DNA of 64,000 nt, from NCBI GenBank assembly GCA_902776545.1, contig CACYQO010000004.1, positions 124,001 through 188,000 on the forward strand, read 5' to 3'. The DNA comes from an uncultured Prevotellaceae bacterium. GTDB taxonomy: Bacteria; Bacteroidota; Bacteroidia; Bacteroidales; Bacteroidaceae. Below the pieces are notes generated by a model. The model worked only from the letters and a program-made list of their open reading frames with translations, did no database searches and was not told the origin of the DNA. Below, in pieces: positions 25,288 through 33,481 of the stretch. The stretch's first letter is position 1. Each line of letters starts with the position of its first letter. A program made the position numbers and the translations under genes.

Positions 25288-26766
25288 TTAAGATGCGGCG
25301 GCGATCCACTCATAGATGCAGGAGCAGATGCCGAAGAGGGCAACGCCAAAGGTGCAGATGGCCATGGCGAGCTTGGTGTTGGCATCACTCTTGAAGGCGG
25401 GCAGCGGCGTGTCGGTCTTGGTGATGTACATGGCCTTCACAATCAGCAGATAGTAGTAGAGTGAGATGACCGTGTTGACCAGGGCGACAAAGACCACGAA
25501 GTAGGCAGCGGCACTACCCTGCTCTGCGGCAGCCATGAAGACAAAGAACTTTGAGAACATGCCTGCGAACGGGGGAATACCGGCCAGCGAGAAGAGCGCC
25601 AGCGTCATGAGGAACGACAGCTTGGGGTTGGTCTGATAGAAGCCGTTGTAGGCTGCCATGTCCGTGCGGCCGCCGTTGTTCTGCTCCACGACGTTGATGA
25701 CGGTGAAGACCGCCATGTTTGCCACGATGTAGACCAGCACATAGTACGTCAGCGAGGCGATGCCTAACTGCGAGTTGCCCACCACGGCGAGCATGATGTA
25801 TCCGGCCTGCGAGATAGAGCTGAACGCCATGAATCGCTTGAGCTCCGACTGACGGATGGCGAAGAGGTTAGCCACGGTGATCGACAGCACAATGACGATG
25901 TAGAGCAGATACTCCCAGTAGTAGATCAGCGGCTGGAACACCTTCATGAGGATGATGCACAGCGTAATGGCTGCGGCGCCCTTGGAGATGACACTCAGAT
26001 AGCCGGTGACAGGCGTGGGAGCACCCTCGTAGGTGTCGGCCGTCCAGAAGTGGAAGGGCACTAAGGATATCTTGAAGCCCAGTCCGCTGAAGAAGAACAC
26101 CAGACCCATGACGGCCAGTGCGGGTGACTGGAAGGCAGTGGCGCCACAAGCCGTCTCAACCACCTGACCGCCCATCAGCGCAGCGAGCGCAGCAGCGACA
26201 TCGCCGAAATAAAGCGTACCGGCGGCAGCATAGATGAACGAGATGCCATAGAGCATCACGCCGCTGGAGAACGTGGCCACCAGGATATACTTCGCAGCAC
26301 CCTCAGCCGAGTTCTTCTTCCACTTGTCGAAAGCCACCAGGCAGGCCAGGGGCACTGAGGCGGTCTCAAGACCGAGGAAGAACAGCAGGAAGTTGCCGCT
26401 GGACATCATGATATACATACCCAGCAGGGTGGAGATGATGAGCATATAGAACTCGCCGGCGAGATGCTCGCAGGTCTTCAGCCACGGATGGGCCATGATG
26501 ACCACGATGAGCGTGCCAAAGGCGAGGATGACCTTCATCACGTTGACGGCAGCAGAAGCCACATACAGTCCGCCGAAGGCCTCTGCAGGCTCTGCCAGCA
26601 GGGCGATGCGCGCCGTCAGTGCTACCAACAGGGCGCAGGTGACGGCGGACAGACAGTCGAGCTTCTTCTCGCTCTTGTGCATACAGAAGTCTACCACAAA
26701 TACTGCTAACAATATGAGAACGAGGTAAAACTCAGGAACCATATTTAAGAATTGTCCGTAATTCAT
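25288..26766 (-). CDS. nuoN: NADH-quinone oxidoreductase-type complex I subunit N
   Basis: An antiporter-like proton-pumping subunit of complex I in the inner membrane, 492 residues and about 14 helices. Family features: FLGLETASVPLACLVAFDKW (the Glu of helix 5), the central Lys region ISLVPFHFWTADTYEGAPTP and SEVISKG-like LSVISKGAAA, and the C-terminal LFSLAGIPPFAGMFSKFFVF. It is the last Nuo subunit of the operon. Between it and nuoM lies an unrelated four-helix-bundle gene. Confidence 0.95.
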   Translation of the reverse strand: MNYGQFLNMVPEFYLVLILLAVFVVDFCMHKSEKKLDCLSAVTCALLVALTARIALLAEPAEAFGGLYVASAAVNVMKVILAFGTLIVVIMAHPWLKTCEHLAGEFYMLIISTLLGMYIMMSSGNFLLFFLGLETASVPLACLVAFDKWKKNSAEGAAKYILVATFSSGVMLYGISFIYAAAGTLYFGDVAAALAALMGGQVVETACGATAFQSPALAVMGLVFFFSGLGFKISLVPFHFWTADTYEGAPTPVTGYLSVISKGAAAITLCIILMKVFQPLIYYWEYLLYIVIVLSITVANLFAIRQSELKRFMAFSSISQAGYIMLAVVGNSQLGIASLTYYVLVYIVANMAVFTVINVVEQNNGGRTDMAAYNGFYQTNPKLSFLMTLALFSLAGIPPFAGMFSKFFVFMAAAEQGSAAAYFVVFVALVNTVISLYYYLLIVKAMYITKTDTPLPAFKSDANTKLAMAICTFGVALFGICSCIYEWIAAAS

Positions 26767-26807
26767 TTTGTAAAATTTAAAAATTATAGAATTATAAAAT
26801 TATAAAA
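26767..26807. repeat. AT-rich ATTATAAA repeat between nuoN and the four-helix gene
   Basis: Units of ATTATA(A/G)AATT repeat four to five times (TAAAATTTAAAAATTATAGA and on). The opposite side of the four-helix gene carries a TTTAATTTTT array (27185-27220), so the gene is bracketed by AT-rich repeats. Confidence 0.7.
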
Positions 26808-27176
26808 TTATTCGGCAGAGGCTTTCTTCGACTTTATGATCTTCACCAAAGTGCCAATTATCTGCTTAACATCATCTGACATAGACTTAAATTCCACATC
26901 ATCAATAATATCAGAGGCATTTAACAGTTCTAACCAATATTCAGTCTCATCGGCCTCTTTTAACGCAATGCTCAATTTGTTGATAAAGTCAGCAGAACTC
27001 TGTGCGTGGATACTTTCACGGACATTTGCTCCGATACTTGTTCCACTGCGCAGTATCTGCTTTGATAATACATAGACCTTCTTATTCTCTGTGAGATGCT
27101 TATAAAACTTCACGATACGAAGCGCAAAGCTAAAGCTCAAGTCTTGGATAATATTATCACTACTCTCAACAACCAT
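26808..27176 (-). CDS. Four-helix-bundle protein (23S rRNA intervening-sequence family)
   Basis: The 122 residues match the four-helix-bundle family first described from proteins encoded in 23S rRNA intervening sequences: LSFSFALRIVKFYKHLTENK, VLSKQILRSGTSIGANVRES, SSADFINKLSIALKEADETE, YWLELLNASDIIDD. The function is unknown; these proteins form small oligomers and may bind RNA. The gene is AT-rich compared with nuoM and nuoN, is bracketed by AT-rich repeats and keeps the operon orientation. It therefore looks like an insertion into the nuo operon. Confidence 0.92.
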   Translation of the reverse strand: MVVESSDNIIQDLSFSFALRIVKFYKHLTENKKVYVLSKQILRSGTSIGANVRESIHAQSSADFINKLSIALKEADETEYWLELLNASDIIDDVEFKSMSDDVKQIIGTLVKIIKSKKASAE

Positions 27177-27184
27177 CGCGCAGC

Positions 27185-27220
27185 CTTTTAATTTTTTAAT
27201 CTTTTAATTTTTTAATTACA
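27185..27220. repeat. AT-rich TTTAATTTTT repeat before nuoM
   Basis: TTTTAATTTTTTAATCTTTT and onward, about four units. The same array recurs before the nuoH stop at 32240-32263. Confidence 0.65.
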
Positions 27221-28741
27221 TTACATCACTCCTATTGATTGCAGGATTGTGCCGGCGGCGGGAGAGATCATGTCGCTGAAGAGGAACGGAGCACAGCCGA
27301 GGCCTGCCACACAGAAGATGAGGCAGATGACGGCGACGCGCTCGTCCCAGGTTGCGTCGGTCAGTTCCAGATAGTGCTTGTTCTCCACCTCACCGTAGAG
27401 GATCTTGCCGACGACACGCAGGATGTAGACTGCCGTGACGACAATCGACGTACAGGCGATGATCGTGGCCACCATGCGGAAGGAGTTGTTGGGATCGCCA
27501 GACACCGGGTTGGCACCGAAGGCACCCACAAAGATGGTCATCTCAGCAATGAAGCCAGAGAAGCCCGGCAAGCCGAGGTTGGCCAGACCGGCAATCACAT
27601 AACCCACAGCGAGGAAGGGCATGATCTTCATCAGACCGGCCAGCTCGCGGATGTCGCGGGTATGGGTGCGGCCGTAGATCATACCGATGAGGGCAAAGAA
27701 GAGGGCCGTCATCAGACCGTGGGAGAGCATCTGCAGGATGGCACCGGTGACAGCCGTCTGACTCATCATCAGCAGGGCAAAGAGCACCAGTCCGCAGTGC
27801 GACACGGACGAGTAGGCATTGATGTACTTCAGGTCGGTCTGCACGCAGGCGCTCAGCGCACCATAGACCACCGAGATCGTCGTGAGGATCAGGAAGATCC
27901 ACGACAGATCCTGGGCAGCATCAGGCAGCAGGTACATGGCCACGCGGAAGCAGCCGTAGCCTCCCAGCTTCATCAGCACACCGGCATGGAGCATCGACAC
28001 GGCGGTAGGCGCAGAGGCGTGACCGTCGGGAGACCATGTGTGGAACGGGAAGAGGGCTCCCAGCACACCGAATCCGATGAAGATGAAGGGGAAGAAGATG
28101 TTCTGTATCCAGCCGGGGATGGCATGGGCGGCGGCGATGGCCGTCAGCTCAAACGTGTAGTTGCCGCTGTACTGGCCGTTGAAGAAGTAGATGCCCAGCA
28201 GACCGAGGATCAGCAGTGCCGAGCCTCCCATCAGCATGAGCGTCAGCTTCATGGCCGAGTACTCCTTGTGGCCGGAACCCCAGACGCCAATGAGCAGGTA
28301 CATCGGGATGAGGGCCACCTCGTAGAACATGAACATCGTGAAGAGATCGGTGGAGATGAAGAAGCCGAACACACCCGTAGAGAGAAGCGTGAACCAGAGG
28401 AAGTACTCCTTGGTCAACGGCTTCAGCTGCCATGAGGCGAACGTACCCGTGAAGACGATGATGCTCGACAGGAGCAGCATGACCACGGAGATGCCGTCGA
28501 CACCGACAGAATAAGCAATATGGAGGGGCTTGAACCAGGGCACGCTGTAGGTCAACAGCATCTCGGCCGTATTACCGGCGGCACGCTCCTGGATGAAGTA
28601 GATGGTCAGCCAGATGGACAGTGCCAGCAGACATGACGCACCTGCCACCATCACGCCACGCACCTGATTGAGATTCTTGGCAAGCCACAATCCCAGCAGC
28701 ATCAGGGCGGGAATCACTACGAAAACACTTAATATACTCAT
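27221..28741 (-). CDS. nuoM: Complex I subunit M
   Basis: A 506-residue antiporter-like proton channel of complex I. Visible family motifs: GVDGISVVMLLLSSIIVFTG, FYEVALIPMYLLIGVWG (conserved Glu of helix 5), LFPFHTWSPDGHASAPTAVS (Lys/His proton path region) and SSVSHCGLVLFALL. Helices number about 14. The start follows nuoL by 4 bases, consistent with coupled translation. Confidence 0.95.
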   Translation of the reverse strand: MSILSVFVVIPALMLLGLWLAKNLNQVRGVMVAGASCLLALSIWLTIYFIQERAAGNTAEMLLTYSVPWFKPLHIAYSVGVDGISVVMLLLSSIIVFTGTFASWQLKPLTKEYFLWFTLLSTGVFGFFISTDLFTMFMFYEVALIPMYLLIGVWGSGHKEYSAMKLTLMLMGGSALLILGLLGIYFFNGQYSGNYTFELTAIAAAHAIPGWIQNIFFPFIFIGFGVLGALFPFHTWSPDGHASAPTAVSMLHAGVLMKLGGYGCFRVAMYLLPDAAQDLSWIFLILTTISVVYGALSACVQTDLKYINAYSSVSHCGLVLFALLMMSQTAVTGAILQMLSHGLMTALFFALIGMIYGRTHTRDIRELAGLMKIMPFLAVGYVIAGLANLGLPGFSGFIAEMTIFVGAFGANPVSGDPNNSFRMVATIIACTSIVVTAVYILRVVGKILYGEVENKHYLELTDATWDERVAVICLIFCVAGLGCAPFLFSDMISPAAGTILQSIGVM

Positions 28742-28745
28742 ATCT

Positions 28746-30740
28746 TTAGATGCATAAAAGGATTAATGTTAATGCAACCGTACCTGTGAGGAACCAGACG
28801 GCATACTGACGGACATCGCCAGACTGCCAGGGACGGATGGACTCACCCGCCTCATTGGCACCCCAAGCCAGGAAGTTGAACGTGCCGTCGACGACGTGAC
28901 GGTCAAACCAGGCGATCGGCGTAGAGACGCAACGGAAGATGATACGGTGGGTGACATACTGCCAGATCTCGTCCTGATAAAAACGCTTGTAGGCAGCACG
29001 GTGCAGCTTGGGGAACGTCTTGTACAGACGGTCGGCGATGGGCTGCGACTCACCCTTGTAGATATAAGTAGCCACGCAGATGCTCAGAATGGCAATCACC
29101 GTAGAGGTGGCAGCGATCTGCACATCGAAGTGGATCGTATAGTCCATGCCGCTGGCTGTGACGAACTGGCCGAAGGAACCACCCCACCCTGCAAAGCCTG
29201 CGATGGTGGAATAGATGCCGACGATCATCGTGATGGCGCAGAGCACGATCAGAGGAATAGTCATTGAAGCGGGAGCCTCATGGGGCGTATGGTGCGCATG
29301 GGCCTCCTTGTTCTCCGTACCCCAGAAGATGCCGTAGTAGAGGCGGAACATGTAGAAGGCGGTCATGGCGGCGATGCCGGTCATGATCCAACCCACCACA
29401 GGACTGTACTGGAAGCAGGCGGAGATGATCTCATCCTTGGAGCTGAAGCCAGAGAAGAACGGGATGCCCGCAATGGCCAGACAGGAGATGAGGAACGTGA
29501 TGTGCGTCACAGGCATATACTTGCGCAGGCCTCCCATCAGCGCCATCTCGTTGGAGTGGACGGCGTGGATGATACAGCCGGCACCCAAGAACAGACAAGC
29601 CTTGAACATGGCGTGGGTGAACAGATGGAACATAGAGGCCATGTAACCCAGCTGTGCGTGGTCGTCGTAGATAGCACCGTTGTGAGAAGGCAGGCAGACG
29701 CCCAGCGCCACCATCATGAAGGCGATCTGCGAGATGGTGGAGAAGGCCAGCACGCGCTTGATGTCGCTCTGGGCACAGGCCACGGCAGCGGCATAGAAAG
29801 CGGTGAACACACCTACCCACACCACGATGCTCAGCGCATGGGGAGCAAAGTGGATCCACAGGGGGAACATACGGGCGATCTGGAACACACCGGCCACCAC
29901 CATCGTGGCAGCGTGGATGAGTGCAGACACAGGCGTCGGGCCCTCCATGGCATCGGGCAGCCAGATGTGCAACGGGAACATCGCACTCTTACCGGCACCA
30001 CCGATGAACATCAGCACCAGCGCCGTGGGGATGATGAAGCCTCCGGCTACCAGCGCCTTGCTGATATTGCCCTGGACAAACGGCGTCGTACCCTCGCCCA
30101 TCACCACCTCGGCACCGTGACCGGCGAAGGTGAAGTTGAACGAGTCGGTGTAGTAGCCGAACATCAGGATACCGATGAGGAAGAACATATCGGCAAAGCG
30201 GGTGACGATGAACGCCTTCTTAGAGGCAGCGATGGCGGGCTTCAGAGGATAGTAGAAGCCGATGAGCAGATAGGAGCTCACGCCCACAAGCTCCCAGAAC
30301 ATATACATCTGGAAGATGTTGGTGGCAAGCACCAGGCCCAGCATCGACATCGTGAAGAGGCTCAGGAATGCGTAGTAGCGCTGGAAGCCCTTCTCACCGT
30401 GCATATAGCCGAATGAGTAGATATGAACCATCAACGACACGGTGGAGATGACGATGAGCATCATCACCGAGATGGGATCCAGGAGGATACCCATGTCGAA
30501 ATGGAGATTGCCCAGCGGCAGCCATGTGTAGTTGTAGGGAACGATCGTCTGGAAAGCGCCGTTCACGCGGTCGGCCGTGAAATACTGGAAGGCCGTGGTG
30601 TACGACAGGATTGTGACGAGTCCAAGCGAGCAGGTGCCGATAAGGCCTGCCGTCTTATGCTGCATCTTCATGCCAGCCAGTCCCAGAACGAGGAACGACA
30701 GCAGCGGCAGAAGCATGATAAATATTGTGTAGCTATACAT
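28746..30740 (-). CDS. nuoL: Complex I subunit L
   Basis: The largest proton-channel subunit, 664 residues. N-terminal helices begin YTIFIMLLPLLSFLVLGLAG. Conserved pieces: MLGLVLATNIFQMYMFWELV (helix 5 Glu), FPLHIWLPDAMEGPTPVSAL, ALIHAATMVVAGVFQIARMF, and AFSTISQIAFMMVALGV. The C-terminal part should contain the long lateral helix that clamps the antiporter subunits. A TTTTTACC octamer run fills the short gap to nuoK. Confidence 0.96.
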   Translation of the reverse strand: MYSYTIFIMLLPLLSFLVLGLAGMKMQHKTAGLIGTCSLGLVTILSYTTAFQYFTADRVNGAFQTIVPYNYTWLPLGNLHFDMGILLDPISVMMLIVISTVSLMVHIYSFGYMHGEKGFQRYYAFLSLFTMSMLGLVLATNIFQMYMFWELVGVSSYLLIGFYYPLKPAIAASKKAFIVTRFADMFFLIGILMFGYYTDSFNFTFAGHGAEVVMGEGTTPFVQGNISKALVAGGFIIPTALVLMFIGGAGKSAMFPLHIWLPDAMEGPTPVSALIHAATMVVAGVFQIARMFPLWIHFAPHALSIVVWVGVFTAFYAAAVACAQSDIKRVLAFSTISQIAFMMVALGVCLPSHNGAIYDDHAQLGYMASMFHLFTHAMFKACLFLGAGCIIHAVHSNEMALMGGLRKYMPVTHITFLISCLAIAGIPFFSGFSSKDEIISACFQYSPVVGWIMTGIAAMTAFYMFRLYYGIFWGTENKEAHAHHTPHEAPASMTIPLIVLCAITMIVGIYSTIAGFAGWGGSFGQFVTASGMDYTIHFDVQIAATSTVIAILSICVATYIYKGESQPIADRLYKTFPKLHRAAYKRFYQDEIWQYVTHRIIFRCVSTPIAWFDRHVVDGTFNFLAWGANEAGESIRPWQSGDVRQYAVWFLTGTVALTLILLCI

Positions 30741-30744
30741 AATT

Positions 30745-30777
30745 TTACCTTTTTACTTTTTTACCTTTTTACCTTTT
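30745..30777. repeat. TTTTTACC octamer run between nuoK and nuoL
   Basis: Four imperfect 8-base units (TTACCTTTTTACTTTTTTAC and on) fill the whole 37-base gap, inside a single transcript. Confidence 0.7.
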
Positions 30778-31086
30778 CTATCGTTTCATATTCTGAATAC
30801 TGTCCACGCTGTCACTGTTGAAGTTGCGGTAGACATTGATGATAATCGCAATGGCGACAGCCGTCTCTGCCGCAGCCACGCCGATGCCGAAGAGCGACAT
30901 GAAGAAACCCTCAAGCTGGCCGGGGAAAAGCAGGCGGTTGAACGCGGCGAAGTTGATCTCAACGGCGTTGAGGATCAGCTCCACGGAGATGAGCATCGCA
31001 ATCAGGTTACGGCGGGAAATGAAGCCGTAAACACCGATGAAGAACAGCAGAGCGCTGAGAATGAAATAATACTGAACTGGTACCAT
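30778..31086 (-). CDS. nuoK: Complex I subunit K
   Basis: 102 residues with three helices. The start at 31086 (MVPVQYYFILSALLFFIGVY) gives the normal length; a longer frame starting inside nuoJ is rejected. The conserved membrane Glu residues are in MLISVELILNAVEINFAAF and GVAAAETAVAIAIIINVY. It begins 2 bases after the nuoJ stop. Confidence 0.94.
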   Translation of the reverse strand: MVPVQYYFILSALLFFIGVYGFISRRNLIAMLISVELILNAVEINFAAFNRLLFPGQLEGFFMSLFGIGVAAAETAVAIAIIINVYRNFNSDSVDSIQNMKR

Positions 31087-31088
31087 AA

Positions 31089-31607
31089 TCACTTCTCCTC
31101 CTTTCTTGCTATAGCCAGACCACCGATGATACAAGCCAACAGGAATACCGAGATGAGCTCAAAGGGGAGCACATACTGGTACTTGTCGGCACCGACGAGC
31201 GACATGCCGATATCCTTCATCGGCACCTCCACGTCGGCCACCTGGCAGGCGGCATACATAAACTTGTTCTTTAACAGCACGGCGCAGACCATGACCAGAC
31301 CTATGAGCGAGAGGATCGCCCCATAGACGACACGGCTGCCCTTCACACGCTCCATCAGGCCCTGCAGCGAGCGCTTGCCCACCAGCTGGATGGCGAAGAC
31401 GTAAAGCATCGTCACACCGCCGGCATAGACAGAGATCTGGGCAGCACCAAGGAACGTATAGTCGAGCAGGAAATAGAGACCTGCCACGCCAAAGAGCACA
31501 AACAACAGGAACGTTGCGGCTCTCATAATCCGCTTCGTCATCACACACAACACGGCAGAACCGAGTATGACAACGGCGAGAATCCAAAACATTATATAGT
31601 TTGCCAT
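31089..31607 (-). CDS. nuoJ: Complex I subunit J
   Basis: 172 residues, five helices, with the conserved third helix YAGGVTMLYVFAIQLVGKRS (the pi-bulge region). The start MANYIMFWILAVVILGSAVL lies 6 bases after nuoI. The C-terminus (IGGLAIARKEEK) reaches almost to nuoK. Confidence 0.93.
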   Translation of the reverse strand: MANYIMFWILAVVILGSAVLCVMTKRIMRAATFLLFVLFGVAGLYFLLDYTFLGAAQISVYAGGVTMLYVFAIQLVGKRSLQGLMERVKGSRVVYGAILSLIGLVMVCAVLLKNKFMYAACQVADVEVPMKDIGMSLVGADKYQYVLPFELISVFLLACIIGGLAIARKEEK

Positions 31608-31613
31608 ATCGCG

Positions 31614-32153
31614 TTACTTCGTTTTGGTGTTAAACTTACCGACTTCAAATGGTGCGCCGCCGTCGATGAGGTTAGGCAGCGAACCGCCCTTGTAGACTTC
31701 CTCATTCAGGTGGAGTACCAGCTTGCTGCGGTCAAACACAGCATTTTCAAAGTCATTAGTGAACTCAATAGCGTCGAAGTTGCAGGCGTTGGTACAGAGC
31801 TGGCAGAACATGCAGTCGCCAAGGTCGTACGCATAGTCGTCAAGCACCTTCTTCTTCTTGCCCGTCTCAGGATCCTCAGCCATGTGGGCGGTAATCTTGA
31901 TGGTTCCGTTAGGACAGGCCTTCTCGCACAATGTGCAAGCCGTACACTTATAGGTACCGTCAGCGTTGCGCTTGAAGGTCAGGCGCCCACGGTGACGCTT
32001 CGCCACATGAAGTGTCGTCTTGCGGTTCTCAGGGTACTGCTCCGTCGACTTGTTGGTGAAGAAGTCCTTGAAGAATTCCTTCCAGGTGGTCTTCATGCCA
32101 ATGGCCAAAGTCTTCATGCCAGCACCTATCTCTTCAAAATATCCTTTTTCCAT
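31614..32153 (-). CDS. nuoI: Complex I subunit I, two [4Fe-4S] ferredoxin-type subunit
   Basis: 179 residues. Two classic cluster motifs, CTACTLCEKACPNG and CMFCQLCTNACNFD, bind the N6a and N6b clusters that pass electrons to NuoB. N-terminal region KTTWKEFFKDFFTNKSTEQY packs on the membrane arm. In complexes without NuoEFG, this subunit is the likely entry point for electrons from a soluble donor such as ferredoxin (inference from related complexes). Confidence 0.95.
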   Translation of the reverse strand: MEKGYFEEIGAGMKTLAIGMKTTWKEFFKDFFTNKSTEQYPENRKTTLHVAKRHRGRLTFKRNADGTYKCTACTLCEKACPNGTIKITAHMAEDPETGKKKKVLDDYAYDLGDCMFCQLCTNACNFDAIEFTNDFENAVFDRSKLVLHLNEEVYKGGSLPNLIDGGAPFEVGKFNTKTK

Positions 32154-32263
32154 AATTCAAAAATTATAAAATTATCAAATTAAAAAATCCTGCCTCCGAC
32201 TCATACCTTATTATATATATAGTATTCATGCTTAGCTTCAAATTTTTTAATCTTTTAATTTTT
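32154..32263. repeat. AT-rich inverted element between nuoH and nuoI
   Basis: AAAAATTATAAAATTATCAA at one end and TTTTTTAATCTTTTAATTTT at the other flank a short unique core (CCTGCCTCCGACTCATACC). It fills the 110-base gap. No coding potential is seen. Confidence 0.65.
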
Positions 32264-33352
32264 TCATTTTACATACAGGCCAAGAGCCACGACGACGGTC
32301 ATCACCACGAGGTTGATGAGTGCCAGCGGCATGAGATACTTCCACTCCAGCTTCAGGATCTGGTCGATACGCAGACGGGGGAACGTCCACTTGATCCACA
32401 TGAGGATCCACACCAGGAAGAAGGCCTTGCCCAGGAACCAAACGATGCCGGGGATGAGGTTCATCACGCTGTCGAAGGCCTCAATGCCGATGTTCACCGG
32501 AGCCCAGCCGCCGAGGAATACCGTTGCGGCGATACCGGCGATGATGAACAGATTGAGGAACTCAGCGAGGTAGAAGAAGCCGAAGCCCATGCCGGAGTAC
32601 TCCGTATGGTGTCCGGCGGTCAGCTCACTCTCAGCCTCAGCCATATCAAACGGGCCGCGGTTGGCCTCAGCATTACCTGCAACGAGGAACACTAAGAAGG
32701 CGATGATGGCGGGGATATGACCCTGGAAGATGAGCCAGCGCCAAGGACCCGTCTGGGCCTCAACGATACCACTCATCTGCATTGTGCCCGTCAGGATCAC
32801 AGCCGTGATCAGACAGAGGCAGAGCGACATCTCATAGGAGATCATCTGCACGGCACCACGCATGGCCGAAACGACTGAATACTTGTTGTTAGAGCCCCAT
32901 CCGGCGAGGAAGATACCTACCACGCCAATCGATGAGATGGCCGTGAGCAGGAAGATACCCACGTTGAAATCAAGAATCGTGGCACCATTGTTCCAAGGGA
33001 GGAACGAGAAGGCACCCACGGAGCCGATAATCACCAGGAGCGGAGCAACGAGGTAGAGCAGCTTGTCGGCCTTGTCGACGATGAAGATCTCCTTGATGAG
33101 CATCTTGAACACGTCGGCAAACACCTGCAGCAAGCCCCAGTAGCCTACTCGCATCGGGCCCAGACGACACTGGAAATAGGCACACACCTTACGCTCCATG
33201 AATATCAGTGCGATGGCCAGCAGGGCATAGCCGCCAAGGATGGCAGCACCCACCAGCACGCACTCAATCAATATTGCCAACCAGTCAGGACAGCCTATCG
33301 TCACCCTGAGCAGCTGGTCGAACCATTGTGTAACTAAACTAAAATCGAACAT
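32264..33352 (-). CDS. nuoH: Complex I subunit H
   Basis: 362 residues, eight helices, forming part of the quinone site. Conserved parts: FMERKVCAYFQCRLGPMRVG, GWGSNNKYSVVSAMRGAVQM, NRGPFDMAEAESELTAGHHT (the charged E-channel loop) and YSGMGFGFFYLAEF. It follows nuoCD directly: the nuoE, nuoF and nuoG genes usually found here in other bacteria are missing. Confidence 0.95.
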   Translation of the reverse strand: MFDFSLVTQWFDQLLRVTIGCPDWLAILIECVLVGAAILGGYALLAIALIFMERKVCAYFQCRLGPMRVGYWGLLQVFADVFKMLIKEIFIVDKADKLLYLVAPLLVIIGSVGAFSFLPWNNGATILDFNVGIFLLTAISSIGVVGIFLAGWGSNNKYSVVSAMRGAVQMISYEMSLCLCLITAVILTGTMQMSGIVEAQTGPWRWLIFQGHIPAIIAFLVFLVAGNAEANRGPFDMAEAESELTAGHHTEYSGMGFGFFYLAEFLNLFIIAGIAATVFLGGWAPVNIGIEAFDSVMNLIPGIVWFLGKAFFLVWILMWIKWTFPRLRIDQILKLEWKYLMPLALINLVVMTVVVALGLYVK

Positions 33353-33481
33353 ATATTCTTTTATTCTTTATTTATTGAAACGAATTTGCATAATGTGAAT
33401 AATTCTGTTCACTAATAAATCTAATTATTATTCATATTCGTGGGATAAATTATTCTTATTATTCACATTCGTTTCTTAAAA
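33353..33481. repeat. Inverted-repeat element between nuoCD and nuoH
   Basis: GAAACGAATTTGCATAATGT near 33378 is matched by the inverse ATTATTCACATTCGTTTC near 33459-33476, with an AT-rich middle that contains a further half copy (AATTATTATTCATATTCG). It resembles a miniature inverted-repeat element. No open frame is present, so no nuoEFG remnant is hidden here. Confidence 0.7.

Noticed and set aside
27239-28435. 398-codon open frame on the plus strand opposite nuoM
   Set aside because: Composition is His/Arg/Glu-rich and low in hydrophobic residues, as expected for the antisense of a membrane protein gene; no start signal or family match.
29280-30416. 378-codon open frame on the plus strand opposite nuoL
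   Set aside because: Same antisense effect of a long GC-rich membrane gene; the true nuoL is complete.
33353-33481. Remnants of nuoE, nuoF or nuoG
   Set aside because: The gap is short, AT-rich and palindromic, with no cluster-binding motifs in any frame.
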